From the NCBI RefSeq assembly GCF_028198165.1, contig NZ_CP116339.1:1495001-1559000 (forward strand): a DNA stretch of 64,000 nt, in the 5' to 3' direction. The translations under genes and the position numbers were made by a program. This document shows, one piece after another, positions 1 through 9,028 of the stretch. The notes under the pieces are model-generated. The model was not told the DNA's origin, searched no databases, and saw nothing but the letters and a program-made list of their open reading frames with translations. Position 1 is the stretch's first letter. Each line of letters opens with the position of its first letter. The DNA is from Pseudoxanthomonas sp. JBR18 (GTDB lineage: Bacteria; Pseudomonadota; Gammaproteobacteria; Xanthomonadales; Xanthomonadaceae).

Positions 1-292
1 GACTTTCTTCACAAAAATAAATGCGACTCGCCCTAGTTGAAACTGCGAGTAACGCCCCTCTTGGTGCAAGCTTGAGGACGCTTACGCGCAAACAAAGTTT
101 GATTGCCAGTGAAACCAACTTTCGCTTTTTAGCTCGACTAACAGCACGTCGCGGCGGATTGCTTTGTACAGCGAAAATCTAGCCGCTTGATGCATCGGTT
201 GACAGCGTTCATCGCCAGGCGCAAGGTCGAGGGACCGCACAGGTTGACTGTCCTAGCTGCGGCCCATGTCCGTGCAAATAGGGAGTTTTGCA
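1..292. other. Upstream region without a recognised gene
   Basis: No supported gene lies here. The stretch is clearly more AT-rich than most of the window. A TTGACA hexamer at 199-204 and a TTGACT at 244-249 resemble -35 boxes, but neither has a convincing -10 partner at 16-18 bp, so no promoter is called. It presumably holds the promoter of the gene starting at 293. Confidence 0.4.
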
Positions 293-838
293 ATGAAACA
301 CTTTCTAGGAAGTTGCTGCATCGCAGCGTTGGCGAGTGTAAGTTTCGCAAGCAGTGCAACTGAGCTCACGGTAGCGAGTTTCGAGCCCGGGGTCATGCCA
401 GTGCTTGTATCGGTTGACAAGCATGGAGATGTCACCCGTATTCAGAGCTCGCAGACTTTGAAACCGTCGCTCAACAGATTGCTGAGAAAAAATCTCAAGG
501 AGATGATCACAGGCCCTGGTGTGAAAGATGATCACGCAATCAATACCCAGATGGTTCTGCGCATGACGCTTAAGCGCACACCGCTGGAAGATGGCCGAGT
601 CGCGGTTAGTTTCGTCCCTGTAGACGGCAAGGTCGTCCCAAGAGGCGCTTGGGCATGGAAGCTGGATGATGGGCGTTACGCGCTGGTCGATGCTACGGAT
701 CCCAGCATTCGCAGCTTCATGAGCCCGGGCGATCCTCGTCTCGGGCCGTCGCCGTCGCAACCCGGCTTTTCTTCGCCTCCCTCGCAAGGCCCCTCCTCAC
801 CCTCTGCAAGTTCGACACCAAGCTCGCGCGGAACCTAA
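293..838 (+). CDS. Small secreted protein of unknown function
   Basis: I do not recognise this 181-residue protein. The ATG at 293 is chosen because GGGAG lies about 8 bases upstream and it opens a typical Sec signal peptide (MKH followed by a hydrophobic stretch to about residue 24). An upstream in-frame ATG at 266 would place charged residues before the signal. The middle contains mixed beta-like sequence, and the last 35 residues are almost entirely Ser, Pro and Gly, suggesting a disordered or wall-spanning tail. Codon use is less GC-biased than its neighbours, which may reflect recent acquisition. Likely periplasmic or outer-envelope; function unknown. Confidence 0.6.
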   Translation: MKHFLGSCCIAALASVSFASSATELTVASFEPGVMPVLVSVDKHGDVTRIQSSQTLKPSLNRLLRKNLKEMITGPGVKDDHAINTQMVLRMTLKRTPLEDGRVAVSFVPVDGKVVPRGAWAWKLDDGRYALVDATDPSIRSFMSPGDPRLGPSPSQPGFSSPPSQGPSSPSASSTPSSRGT

Positions 839-915
839 GCATGTAGGTGCTATCGCAAAGTGTCTCAAAGGCATGACCTTCGCACCTAACGATGGTCATG
901 AGACGCAGGCACACT

Positions 916-949
916 GGGGGCGCTCCGCGAGGGGCGCCTTCTTGCTTTT
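916..949 (+). terminator. Possible intrinsic terminator
   Basis: GGCGC (919-923) pairs with GCGCC (934-938) across a 10-base loop and is followed by a T-rich tail ending CTTTTA (945-950). It sits between the small secreted protein and the phosphoesterase. The stem is short, so confidence is moderate. Confidence 0.45.
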
Positions 950-963
950 ATGAGTGTGACTTG

Positions 964-2655
964 ATGAGCCAGCACAACGACGACACGTCCAATCTTGACC
1001 GTCCTTTGGATCCACAACGCCGGCGCCTGCTCGGCGGTCTGGCGGCCGCAAGTGCGGCGCTGACGGTTGGGGCTGAAGCCAGCGCGGGTCCTGCCGCGCG
1101 AGGCACAAAGCGCAGCGCTCGCACGCCCGTCACCGATGCCCAACTGCGCGAGCACATCGACACGGTGGTGGTGCTGTTCGCGGAAAATCGCAGCTTCAAC
1201 AACCTGTTCGCCGACTTTCCGGGGCTGGAGCAGCCGCTGGCGGATCTTCCGCCCGAGCGCGCCATCCAGCGCGACCGCGATGGCACGCCGCTGAAGACCC
1301 TGCCGCCGATCTGGGACGGCATGGTGCCCGAGGCGCAGGTGGTCAATCACCGCAGCTACCAGATCGGCGAGGAGGCGATCGTCGGCCTGCCCAACGCGCC
1401 GTTCGCACTGAAGACGCCCGAGGGCGCGCCGTTGCCGCACGGCCTGGTGACGCGCGACCTGGTCCATGAGTTCTATCGCAACCAGATGCAAATCAACGGC
1501 GGCAAGAACGACGGCTTCGTCGCCTGGGGTGACAGCGGCGCGCTGCTGATGGGCCACTACGCCGATTCGGCTGTGAACATGCGCCTGTGGCGCCTGGCCG
1601 AGCAGTACACGCTGTGCGACAACTTCTTCATGGGCGCCTTCGGCGGCTCGTTCCTCAACCACCAGTACCTGGTCGCCGCACAGCCGCCGTTCTATCCAGA
1701 TGCGGACAAGAGCCCGGCGCGCCTGCACATCGCCAGGACGGCCGATGGCAAGCCGGATGGCAAGGCCCTGATCCCGGCCGACAACAGTCCTACCAGTGCG
1801 ATGCAGGGCGTGGCCAAGTTCACCTCGCGCCCCACGCTGACCCCGGACTTCTTCACGGTCAACACGATCGGTCCGCCCTACTCGCCGGGCTTCAGCGTGG
1901 ACCAGGCCAACCCGGCCCTGGCCGATGCCAGCAGCCCCAACACCTGTCCGCCGCAGACCCACGCACACATCGGCGACATGCTCAACGCGCGCGGGGTGGA
2001 CTGGGCCTGGTACGGCGGCGCGTTCCAGGCCGCGCTGGACGGCGGAGGCGACAGCAATGACGGCAGCTTCCCAAGCCATCCCAACTTCCAGGCGCACCAC
2101 CAGCCGTTCAACTATTTCGCCTCACTCGCACCCGGTTCCGAGGCGCGCAAGCGCCACCTGCGCGATGGCGGCACCGGAGAGACCGCAGCGACCAACAAGT
2201 TCCTGGCCGATGCCGCGGCCGGCAAGCTGCCGGCAGTGAGCTACTACAAGCCGCAGGGCAACCTGAACATGCACGCCGGCTATTCGGACGTGGAGGCCGG
2301 GGACCGCCACCTGGCGGCGGTGGTCCACGCCCTGCAGAAGAGCCCGCAGTGGAAGCGGATGCTGGTGGTGATCACCGTCGACGAGAACGGCGGCTGGTGG
2401 GACCACGTGGCCCCACCCAAGGGCGATCGCTGGGGGCCGGGCACGCGTATCCCGGCCATCGTGGTCTCGCCGTTTGCCAAGCGTGGGCACGTGGACCACA
2501 CGATCTACGACACCGGCTCGATCGCACGCTTCCTGACCCGGCGTTTCGGGTTGGAAAAACTGCCTGGGCTGAAGTTGCGCGAAGACGCCATGGTCGCCGC
2601 CGGCGGCCCGCCGCCGGGCGACCTGACCGGCGCCCTGGACTTCAACCAGGGCTGA
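964..2655 (+). CDS. Tat-exported acid phosphatase / phospholipase C-family phosphoesterase
   Basis: A 563-residue member of the phosphoesterase family (PF04185) that includes AcpA-type acid phosphatases and bacterial phospholipases C; these hydrolyse phosphomonoesters or phospholipid head groups outside the cytoplasm. The ATG at 964 is preferred over 892 because it puts a twin-arginine motif (RRRLLGG, residues 19-25) at the N-terminus, followed by an alanine-rich hydrophobic segment. The family's ENRSF motif lies near residue 75 (catalytic-nucleophile region) and the metal-binding DENGGWWDH motif near residue 472. Length fits AcpA-like members. It appears to be transcribed alone. The exact substrate cannot be read from sequence. 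Confidence 0.85.
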   Translation: MSQHNDDTSNLDRPLDPQRRRLLGGLAAASAALTVGAEASAGPAARGTKRSARTPVTDAQLREHIDTVVVLFAENRSFNNLFADFPGLEQPLADLPPERAIQRDRDGTPLKTLPPIWDGMVPEAQVVNHRSYQIGEEAIVGLPNAPFALKTPEGAPLPHGLVTRDLVHEFYRNQMQINGGKNDGFVAWGDSGALLMGHYADSAVNMRLWRLAEQYTLCDNFFMGAFGGSFLNHQYLVAAQPPFYPDADKSPARLHIARTADGKPDGKALIPADNSPTSAMQGVAKFTSRPTLTPDFFTVNTIGPPYSPGFSVDQANPALADASSPNTCPPQTHAHIGDMLNARGVDWAWYGGAFQAALDGGGDSNDGSFPSHPNFQAHHQPFNYFASLAPGSEARKRHLRDGGTGETAATNKFLADAAAGKLPAVSYYKPQGNLNMHAGYSDVEAGDRHLAAVVHALQKSPQWKRMLVVITVDENGGWWDHVAPPKGDRWGPGTRIPAIVVSPFAKRGHVDHTIYDTGSIARFLTRRFGLEKLPGLKLREDAMVAAGGPPPGDLTGALDFNQG

Positions 2656-2679
2656 TCCAAAGGACGGGCGCCAGGCCGT

Positions 2680-4716
2680 TCAATACAAAGGCTTGTCGAA
2701 GATGTCGTAGCCGCGTTCGCTCGCAGCGTCGTGGAGGCGCTGCGCGTCCTCGGGCAACAGCAGGCGCTGGCGGACCAGCGCCTGGGAGGCGGCATCGACG
2801 CGCCGGATCCACGCTTGGACCGTGCCATAGCGCTCCTCCAGCGAGAGGCGCGGATCGCCCGTGCGTTCGCGCTCGGCCCGGGTCCGGGCGAAGGGCAGGT
2901 AGCTGCCATCCAGGCTGGACAGCTCGCCTTCGGCAAAGCCTGGGCGGCGCGGGTTCCAGCCGGTGTGGGTGCCCAACGGCTCGGCCAGCAGCGGGTGGCG
3001 GATGCCGGCGATGTTGTTCCCGTCGGCGTCGTGGGCGGCCACCCAGACCGGATACGCCGCGCCGACCGTGCGCACGGCCGGATCGGTGTCGTCCTTCACC
3101 CGCAGGACGTTGGTGACGCCGTGATAGGCGAATCCCGGAATGGCGGAAAACGCCGCGCGCGGGTCCAGCGGTGGCACGAGCGTGCCATCGGCCACGCTGG
3201 GATAGCGGCTGTCAGGCGGCGGCACGTCGTCCACCACCCAGGCCTGCAGGTCCGACAGCAGCGCGCGGACCAGGTCACCGTTGTCCAGCGGGTTGGTCAG
3301 CTGCTGGGCCACTGGGTTGTGCGCGGGATGGTCCGAGGCCCCGTGCTGCGAGCCGCCGGTGAAATACAGGCGCACGTTCGATGGCTGCACGATGGGTTTG
3401 CCGTCGGCGGTGGTGCTGACCAGGGCCGCGCGCGCCTGGTAGATCTCGGTATCGGAGTCGATATGGAAGAGCCGGGGCTGGTCGGCCGGGGCCATGGCGG
3501 CCATGATCCCGCCGCTTCGTCCACTGACCGGATCGGTGGTGGTCGCGTAGGTGAAGGGGAACTGGTCACCGCGGGCCAGGTGGGTCTCGTGCTGGCGCGA
3601 GAAGTCGCCCGCCTTGGAGAAGGCCGCGTTGGCCATGGACTTGCGCGAGCCGGCGATGATCGCCATGACCCCGTCGAACACCCGCTGCCCGCTTTCGCCG
3701 TGGTTGAAACCCTGCGCCAGCACATCGCGCAGGAAGCGCCCGCTCTGCGACACGCCCAGGCCGATCGCATGCTGCACGCCGATCTGCCCGTGCGCGTCGA
3801 GCAGTGGGTTAGGCGTGCCGGCGTCATCGGCCGCACTGCGCCGCAGGAAATCGACCACATCGCGCGTGGCCGCCAGGCCGATGCCGGTGACCACCGGGTC
3901 GCGGGCCGGATAGATCAGCTCGTAGATGGCCCCGGCATCGAAGCCCTTGGGCCGATGGATGCGCAAGTGGGTCGCGTCGATCCATTCGAAGCCCAGGTCC
4001 TTCGGCGTCTGCTCCGCGTCGTCGACGCGCTCGCGCACAGTCAGGTGGGTGCGTGCTGGATCGAGATCGGCGGCCGGATAGGCCACCGTATAGACATCGC
4101 TGGTCGCGGTGTCGAAGACGATCTCCTCGCGCACGTCGGCAGTGACGCCCACGGCGGTGGGGAAGTGCCCGGCCAGCATGTGCGAGACGCTGCCATCGTC
4201 ATGGCCGATGGCCCCGGAGGGCACGCCGTCCTGCCAGCCGCTCCATACCATCGTGTAGCCCTGGCGCATCAGATAGCCGGTGCCGATGGACGAAGCGAGC
4301 GCCGGGTCGCCCGAGCCGCGGCCATTGACCTGCCGGGTGAGCAGCAGTTGGCCGCCGCGGTTGGGCACGTCGTAGAGCAGCGTGCCGTTGCCACGCGCCA
4401 GGTCGACCGGGCGCACGAGCATGACGTCGGCGCGGTAATGGACCAGGCCCTGCGCGTCGGTGGCCACCTTGTCCAGGTTGACGATGCCGCGGTTGAGTGG
4501 CGAACGTGGGTCCAGCGCGCCTTCGACCTGCCCGGTCAGCAGCTGGTAGCGGCCCACGCCGGGGAAGTCGGTATTGCCGAAGGCCGGCTGCGGCGGCCCA
4601 TCCCAGTGCAGGCCCGTCACCCGGGCCTGCGCCGGTGGCGCCAGCATCAACACGGTCAATGCGATCCACTTTCCCCACCCGTGGCGGGCCATCGCGCCGC
4701 CCGATGCCATCTCCAT
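2680..4716 (-). CDS. Secreted alpha/beta hydrolase-domain protein
   Basis: A 678-residue protein resembling the large 'alpha/beta hydrolase domain' family (Abhydrolase_10 type), whose functions are mostly unknown. The start at 4716 has GAGGG 7-9 bases upstream and is followed by a signal peptide ending around PAQA. Alternative in-frame starts are at 4710 and 4692. A G-x-S-x-S-G nucleophile-elbow-like motif (GVSQSG) lies near residue 320. It follows the tautomerase gene on the same strand at 127 bp and may be the last member of the run controlled by the AraC regulator at 6440. Substrate unknown. Confidence 0.7.
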   Translation of the reverse strand: MEMASGGAMARHGWGKWIALTVLMLAPPAQARVTGLHWDGPPQPAFGNTDFPGVGRYQLLTGQVEGALDPRSPLNRGIVNLDKVATDAQGLVHYRADVMLVRPVDLARGNGTLLYDVPNRGGQLLLTRQVNGRGSGDPALASSIGTGYLMRQGYTMVWSGWQDGVPSGAIGHDDGSVSHMLAGHFPTAVGVTADVREEIVFDTATSDVYTVAYPAADLDPARTHLTVRERVDDAEQTPKDLGFEWIDATHLRIHRPKGFDAGAIYELIYPARDPVVTGIGLAATRDVVDFLRRSAADDAGTPNPLLDAHGQIGVQHAIGLGVSQSGRFLRDVLAQGFNHGESGQRVFDGVMAIIAGSRKSMANAAFSKAGDFSRQHETHLARGDQFPFTYATTTDPVSGRSGGIMAAMAPADQPRLFHIDSDTEIYQARAALVSTTADGKPIVQPSNVRLYFTGGSQHGASDHPAHNPVAQQLTNPLDNGDLVRALLSDLQAWVVDDVPPPDSRYPSVADGTLVPPLDPRAAFSAIPGFAYHGVTNVLRVKDDTDPAVRTVGAAYPVWVAAHDADGNNIAGIRHPLLAEPLGTHTGWNPRRPGFAEGELSSLDGSYLPFARTRAERERTGDPRLSLEERYGTVQAWIRRVDAASQALVRQRLLLPEDAQRLHDAASERGYDIFDKPLY

Positions 4717-4843
4717 GCCAGCCCTCGCTTCATGCAACCGAAAAGGCGGGCCATCGCAGCCACGCCAGAGCCGCACACCTTGCCTGCCGCAGGCGCGCAG
4801 GTCGAGTGCGCGCGCTTTAGCACCAAGGTGGGCTGGACTGGGC

Positions 4844-5272
4844 CTAAAGCGCCGGAGCGTCGGCCGCGGAAGCGCGTAACGCCGCCAGGTCGGCATGCTG
4901 GCCAAAAATGCCCCAATTGGCTTCGGGCACCTCGTGGATCACCAGATAGACCGGGACACGCGCACCGATACGGGTATACCGACCGAAAATCTCGGTGACC
5001 CCCTGGATCATCTGGTGCTTGGCGGCGGCGTCCAGTCCCCCCTGTATGGTGTAGATCTGCGCCGAGACCACGTGAGCCGTGGCCTGCGCCTCGCCCATGA
5101 AAACCGCCGAGACAGGATAGTCATTGAAATACGTCCAGACCGTGCTTTTGACGAATGGCGAGGCAGGCAGCGCCTCGCACTGCAGACAGAAGACGGTCAA
5201 TTCGGCCGCGACCTGCTGCTTGGCCTGGGCATCGAAGGTGCCCGCTGGACTATGGATGATGAGCTTGGGCAT
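4844..5272 (-). CDS. Tautomerase-superfamily protein
   Basis: A 142-residue protein beginning Met-Pro, so a catalytic N-terminal proline is available after Met removal, as in 4-oxalocrotonate tautomerase relatives. At this length it resembles the longer members with two beta-alpha-beta units rather than the ~62-residue classical enzymes. It lies 80 bp downstream of an SDR gene on the same strand and probably shares its mRNA. The pair likely handles reactive carbonyl or keto-enol substrates, but the substrate is unknown. Confidence 0.75.
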   Translation of the reverse strand: MPKLIIHSPAGTFDAQAKQQVAAELTVFCLQCEALPASPFVKSTVWTYFNDYPVSAVFMGEAQATAHVVSAQIYTIQGGLDAAAKHQMIQGVTEIFGRYTRIGARVPVYLVIHEVPEANWGIFGQHADLAALRASAADAPAL

Positions 5273-5298
5273 CTGCGGCCTTCTGGTCGGGGTTGACG

Positions 5299-5328
5299 CC
5301 GGACCCCCGCATTGAGCGGGGGATCCGG
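5299..5328. repeat. Intergenic stem-loop between SDR and tautomerase
   Basis: CCGGACCCCCGC (5299-5310) pairs with GCGGGGGATCCGG (5316-5328), giving a 12-bp stem with one bulged A and an ATTGA loop. On the coding (minus) strand the T6 run comes before the stem, so this is not a standard intrinsic terminator. It may set mRNA stability or read-through between the two genes. Confidence 0.5.
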
Positions 5329-5352
5329 AGACGCAAAAAAGTGCCGATGGCG

Positions 5353-6108
5353 TCAGATGACCTGGCCGCCGGAGACCTCGATCCGCTGGCCGGTGACCCA
5401 GCGGTGTTCCGGCCCAAGCAGGCTGGCGATCATGGGGCCGATATCGTCTGGCACACCGACCCGCCCCAGCGCGGTCATGCCGGCGAACTGTGCATTGAGG
5501 TCGGGCATGTCGCGCACCGCGCCACCGAGGAAGTCGGTTTCGATCGCGCCGGGTGCCACGGTATTGACGGTGATCCCGCGCCCGCCAAGCTCCCTGGCCA
5601 GATAGAGGGTCAGGATTTCGACCGCGCCCTTGGCCGCGGCATAGGCAGAAAAGCCCGGGAAGGAGACCCGGGTCAGCCCCGAGGAGAAATTCACGATGCG
5701 TCCGCCGTCGGCCAGGACCGGCAGCAGCGCCTGGGTCAGGAAGAACACGCCCTTGACGTGGGTATCGAACAGACCGTCGAACTGCGCCTCTGTGGTCTCG
5801 GCCACACCGGCCATTTCGCCGTGGCCCGCGTTGTTGATCAGATGGTCCAGCGAGGACCGGCCCCAGTGGGTGGTGAGGGTATGGCGCACCGTGTCGGCGA
5901 ACGTTGGCAGTGACCCGACCTCGGTGACATCCAGCGGCAGCGCCACGGCCTTGCGCCCCAGGCCCTGGATTTCCTGGACCACGGCCTGGGCCTGCTCGGC
6001 GCCGCTGCGGTAGGTGAGGATGATGTCGCCGCCGTGGCGGGCGATGCTCAAGGCGGTGTTGCGGCCCAGGCCGCGGCTGGCGCCGGTGACGAGCGAGATG
6101 GTGTTCAT
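5353..6108 (-). CDS. SDR-family oxidoreductase
   Basis: A 251-residue classical short-chain dehydrogenase/reductase. It has the TGASRGLG cofactor-binding motif at residues 8-15, an NNAG motif in mid-protein and a YxxxK catalytic pair near residue 155. The ATG at 6108 is used because it begins the first Rossmann strand directly. It is divergent from the AraC regulator at 6440 and upstream of a tautomerase and a hydrolase on the same strand. NADP(H) preference is suggested by the Arg in the glycine motif; the substrate is not predictable. Confidence 0.85.
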   Translation of the reverse strand: MNTISLVTGASRGLGRNTALSIARHGGDIILTYRSGAEQAQAVVQEIQGLGRKAVALPLDVTEVGSLPTFADTVRHTLTTHWGRSSLDHLINNAGHGEMAGVAETTEAQFDGLFDTHVKGVFFLTQALLPVLADGGRIVNFSSGLTRVSFPGFSAYAAAKGAVEILTLYLARELGGRGITVNTVAPGAIETDFLGGAVRDMPDLNAQFAGMTALGRVGVPDDIGPMIASLLGPEHRWVTGQRIEVSGGQVI

Positions 6109-6439
6109 GGGCGTTTCCCGATGTGGTGGTGTTGGGACGCACACTGTCGAACCCAGGCCACGTGCCGTTTTGCAGGATTCCGGGCGATGTTTGCCTATTC
6201 GTGCAAACCTGGAACAGCCAGCGCCCGGTCCGCCACGCCTGCCGTGCTTCCGCCCGGCCCTATCGGCATCCATGCCCTGTTGCGTCCACGCACCTCTGCG
6301 TAGCCAGGATGGGAATCCACGGGCGCTGATTCCGCGCCGTCATGGTGCGGCCACGCGCCGCGAGTCGCTGCAACGCACAGATTGCTCGATGCTCCAGCCG
6401 AGCATTGCTGGACCGCCTGCCGCGCCCTAAGCTTGCCGG
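6109..6439. promoter_or_regulatory. Divergent control region of SDR run and AraC gene
   Basis: 331 bp between divergent genes. It must hold the promoters of both, and probably the AraC-family binding site, but no direct repeat or -35/-10 pair was clear enough to place. No gene is seen in it. Confidence 0.4.
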
Positions 6440-7333
6440 ATGTCCCCGTCCCTGCTCGATCTGGCCCGACGCCACGCCGAGGCTTTCACCGATCCCGACG
6501 GCGTCGCGCCGACGCCAATCCCGGGACTGACGATCATCCGCCAGACCCGGCCCACCGCGTTGCAGTACGCGATCTCCAAGCCACTGGTGGCCCTGATCCT
6601 GCAGGGCGAAAAGCGGGTCAGCTTGGGATGCCAGACCCTGGAGTTCGGCGCCGGCCAGTCGCTGCTGATCGCCGCCGACGTGCCCAACGCGAGCCAGGTC
6701 ACCCGCGCCGACCTGCTGCAGCCCTATGTCTCCCTGGTGATCGACCTCGACCCGGCGATCATCGAAGGGCTGGTGGTGGAGATGGACGGGCCGTCACACC
6801 CTGCACCAGGTCCGATGCGCGTGGATCCCACCGAGCAGGAGGTCGCCGGGACCGCGCTGCGCCTGCTCGGTCTGCTGGACCGTCCGGCCTCTCTGGCGCT
6901 ACTGCAGGCCGCCCTGCTGCGCGAGCTGCACTACTGGCTGCTGGTGGGCCGCCACGGGCAGGCGATCCGTATGTTGGGCCTGGCCGATAGCCACGCGCGG
7001 CGTGTGGCCCGCGCGGTGAACATCATCCGCGCGGACTACGCACGCCCGCTCAGGATCGAGCACCTGGCCCAGGTCGCGGACATGAGCCCGTCGTCCTTCC
7101 ATGCGCACTTCCGCGCCGTCACCACGCTCACGCCACTGCAGTTTCAGAAGCAGGTGCGCCTGATCGAGGCCCGGCGGCTGATGCTGGCCGAAGGCGCGAT
7201 GATCGCCCAGGCCGCCAACGCGGTCGGCTACGAGAGCATCCAGCAGTTCACGCGCGAATACGGCCGGATGTTCGGGCTGCCGCCTGCGCGCGACATGCGC
7301 CAGGCACGCAGCCGGTTACAGCCAGCGGCCTGA
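6440..7333 (+). CDS. AraC-family transcriptional regulator
   Basis: A 297-residue regulator with an AraC-type N-terminal cupin-like ligand domain (about residues 20-170) and two helix-turn-helix units in the last 100 residues, including an MSPSSFHAHFRAVT recognition segment and a second motif around AANAVGYES. It matches the AraC_N/HTH_18 subfamily usually found divergent from an SDR or other oxidoreductase gene, as here. Probable role: inducible control of the SDR-tautomerase-hydrolase genes to its left. The inducer is unknown. Confidence 0.85.
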   Translation: MSPSLLDLARRHAEAFTDPDGVAPTPIPGLTIIRQTRPTALQYAISKPLVALILQGEKRVSLGCQTLEFGAGQSLLIAADVPNASQVTRADLLQPYVSLVIDLDPAIIEGLVVEMDGPSHPAPGPMRVDPTEQEVAGTALRLLGLLDRPASLALLQAALLRELHYWLLVGRHGQAIRMLGLADSHARRVARAVNIIRADYARPLRIEHLAQVADMSPSSFHAHFRAVTTLTPLQFQKQVRLIEARRLMLAEGAMIAQAANAVGYESIQQFTREYGRMFGLPPARDMRQARSRLQPAA

Positions 7334-7359
7334 GGCGCGCGAGTGCTCCAGCGCGCGCC
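7334..7359. terminator. Hairpin between convergent genes
   Basis: GGCGCGCG (7334-7341) pairs perfectly with CGCGCGCC (7352-7359) across a 10-base loop, immediately after the AraC stop codon and before the convergent DUF2384 gene. There is no T-tract, so terminator function is inferred only from position and strength. Confidence 0.4.
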
Positions 7360-7436
7360 GGCCGCCGACCGAACGGTTGCCTGATGCGGTGATGCGCCTG
7401 GCCTGCGTGACGACCGCACAGCCCAGGGAGCCTGGA

Positions 7437-7670
7437 TCACCGACGCGACTCGGCTTGCTCATGGACCATGATCGCCCGCAGGAAGGCGACGATGCGCTCG
7501 CCCTGGCCCTGCTGCACCAGCTGCGCGGCGGTCATGCCGTCCAGCCCCTGGATCGGATCATGGTGGTACCAGTCCAGGACCATGGCCGGATCACAGCCCA
7601 GCATCCGCGCCAGCGACACAATCCGCTCGTACAGGCGCGCGTGCCGCGCTTGCGCGATCGGATGGATCAC
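7437..7670 (-). CDS. Small DUF2384 (MbcA/ParS/Xre antitoxin-like) protein
   Basis: A 77-residue protein beginning at a GTG (7670) that overlaps the stop codon of the sensor kinase gene as GTGA, implying translational coupling. The second half matches the DUF2384 toxin-binding domain: a W-Y segment, then PIQGLDGMTAAQL, then a helix ending in FLRAI. In Xre/MbcA/ParS antitoxins this domain sits next to a RES-type toxin gene, but no RES gene lies here; the neighbours are a kinase and a response regulator. It may modulate the kinase or be a domain-only accessory. A longer start upstream would run inside the kinase gene and is unlikely. Confidence 0.65.
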   Translation of the reverse strand: MIHPIAQARHARLYERIVSLARMLGCDPAMVLDWYHHDPIQGLDGMTAAQLVQQGQGERIVAFLRAIMVHEQAESRR

Positions 7671-9028
7671 GTGACGGGCTCCGGCATGGGGATGCGCACC
7701 ACGAAGCGCGCACCCGATGCGTCCGGATCCAGCGCGATGCACCAGCCGTGCGCCTCGCAGATCTCCTTGCAGATCGCCAGGCCAAGGCCCGCCCCGCCGG
7801 CATGGGCATCGGCGCCGCGCCAGAAGCGCTGGAACAAGTGCGGGCGATCCTGGGGACGCACCCCATCGCCCTGGTCCTGCACGCTGATTTCACCAGCGCC
7901 GACACTCAGCGTCACCACCGTCGCCGGGGGCGCATGGTGCAAGGCGTTTTCCAGCAGGTTCTTGAGCAGCACGAAGACCGCCCCGGCATCGGCCTGCAGC
8001 GTCGGATCCGGTCCTTGCTGGCGCAGGGCGATGTAGACCGCGCGCTGGTCCGCCAGGCGGGTCAGATACTCCGCCACGTCGGCGGCGGCGGCATGGAGCG
8101 AGAGCGGCGCCAGCGTGTAGTTGTGCCCTTCGCTGACTTCGGCCAACTGCAGCAGCTGATGCACCTGGCGCGCCATCAACCCGGTGTCGCGCAGCAGCAG
8201 TTCCGGATTGGACACACCTCCCAGCTCGATCTCGGCCTGGAGCAGGGCCAGCGGCGTCTTGAGCTCGTGCGCGGCGCAGGCCAAGAAGTCCTGCTGCACC
8301 CGGTAGCCGTTTTCCAGCCGGGCCAGCGCGGCGTTGAAGGCATCGATCAGCGGAATCAGCTCGGTGGGCAGGCCATCGGTCTGCAGTCGCGCGGACAGGT
8401 TGCGTGGGCCGATCCGCGCCGCGCTCTCCGAGGCGCGCCGCAAGGGGCGCAGCATCCGGTTGATCATCGCGAACGCCACCACCAGGAAGAGCAGCAGGGT
8501 CAGAAACGCGGTGAACACCACGGCCCGAAGGTAGCGCTTCCCGGTGTATTCCTTGAGCGTCAGCACCAGGCGGTCGCTGCGTGCCGCACGGATCACGTAG
8601 CGCCTGCCTTCCCGGACCACCTCGCGCTGGGCCACCTGCAGGTGCACCGCGCGGGTCTGACTGCGCACGGTCAGTTCCCGGGTATCGGCCGCCATGTGGC
8701 GCAGCGCCTGCAGGGCTGGGCCTTGGACACTGCGGGCCAGCTCGCGGCCGGACACGTCGGTCACCGTGTAGGCCGAGTCCACCGGCATGGCGTCGTAGAG
8801 ATCGGCGTCACTCTGGGCGAGAACCAGCGCTACCCGGCCATGCGCGACACGCAGGCTCCGCTCCAAGTCATCCAGCTCACCGATCAACTCCTCACGCAGC
8901 GTCTTCTCGCGCGCATGCGGCCAGACCCGGATGGCGATCAGCGCGGCGCCAACCGCCAGCGCGGACAGGGACGCGACCAGCGCCGCCAGCATCAGCCGTT
9001 GGCGCAGGCTAGTGCGGCGCATCGACAC
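7667..9028 (-). CDS. Sensor histidine kinase
   Basis: A 453-residue inner-membrane kinase. It has one hydrophobic helix near residues 13-35, a periplasmic sensor region of about 130 residues, a second membrane helix around 170-190, a HAMP linker, a phospho-acceptor H-box (AAHELKTPLALL, His near 254), an N-box (LLENALHHAP) and a G-box (GAGLGLAICKEI). It overlaps the end of the response regulator gene (9009-9695) and is followed by the coupled DUF2384 gene. QseC/PmrB-like architecture. The gene order suggests a single operon reading response regulator, kinase, DUF2384. The signal is unknown; the adjacent MipA/OmpV gene is a plausible target. Confidence 0.85.
   Translation of the reverse strand: MSMRRTSLRQRLMLAALVASLSALAVGAALIAIRVWPHAREKTLREELIGELDDLERSLRVAHGRVALVLAQSDADLYDAMPVDSAYTVTDVSGRELARSVQGPALQALRHMAADTRELTVRSQTRAVHLQVAQREVVREGRRYVIRAARSDRLVLTLKEYTGKRYLRAVVFTAFLTLLLFLVVAFAMINRMLRPLRRASESAARIGPRNLSARLQTDGLPTELIPLIDAFNAALARLENGYRVQQDFLACAAHELKTPLALLQAEIELGGVSNPELLLRDTGLMARQVHQLLQLAEVSEGHNYTLAPLSLHAAAADVAEYLTRLADQRAVYIALRQQGPDPTLQADAGAVFVLLKNLLENALHHAPPATVVTLSVGAGEISVQDQGDGVRPQDRPHLFQRFWRGADAHAGGAGLGLAICKEICEAHGWCIALDPDASGARFVVRIPMPEPVT

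Noticed and set aside
2731..4998. A 755-codon plus-strand frame opposite the hydrolase-domain gene
   Set aside because: The minus-strand frame has a signal peptide, hydrolase motif and ribosome site; the plus frame has none and reads as His/Gly/Arg-rich shadow sequence.
5299..5340. Intrinsic terminator with A/T run between SDR and tautomerase
   Set aside because: The homopolymer run is upstream of the stem when read on the coding strand, so it cannot act as a U-tract.
7437..7670. Toxin-antitoxin pair with the DUF2384 protein as antitoxin
   Set aside because: No RES-domain or other toxin gene lies on either side; neighbours are a kinase and a convergent AraC gene.
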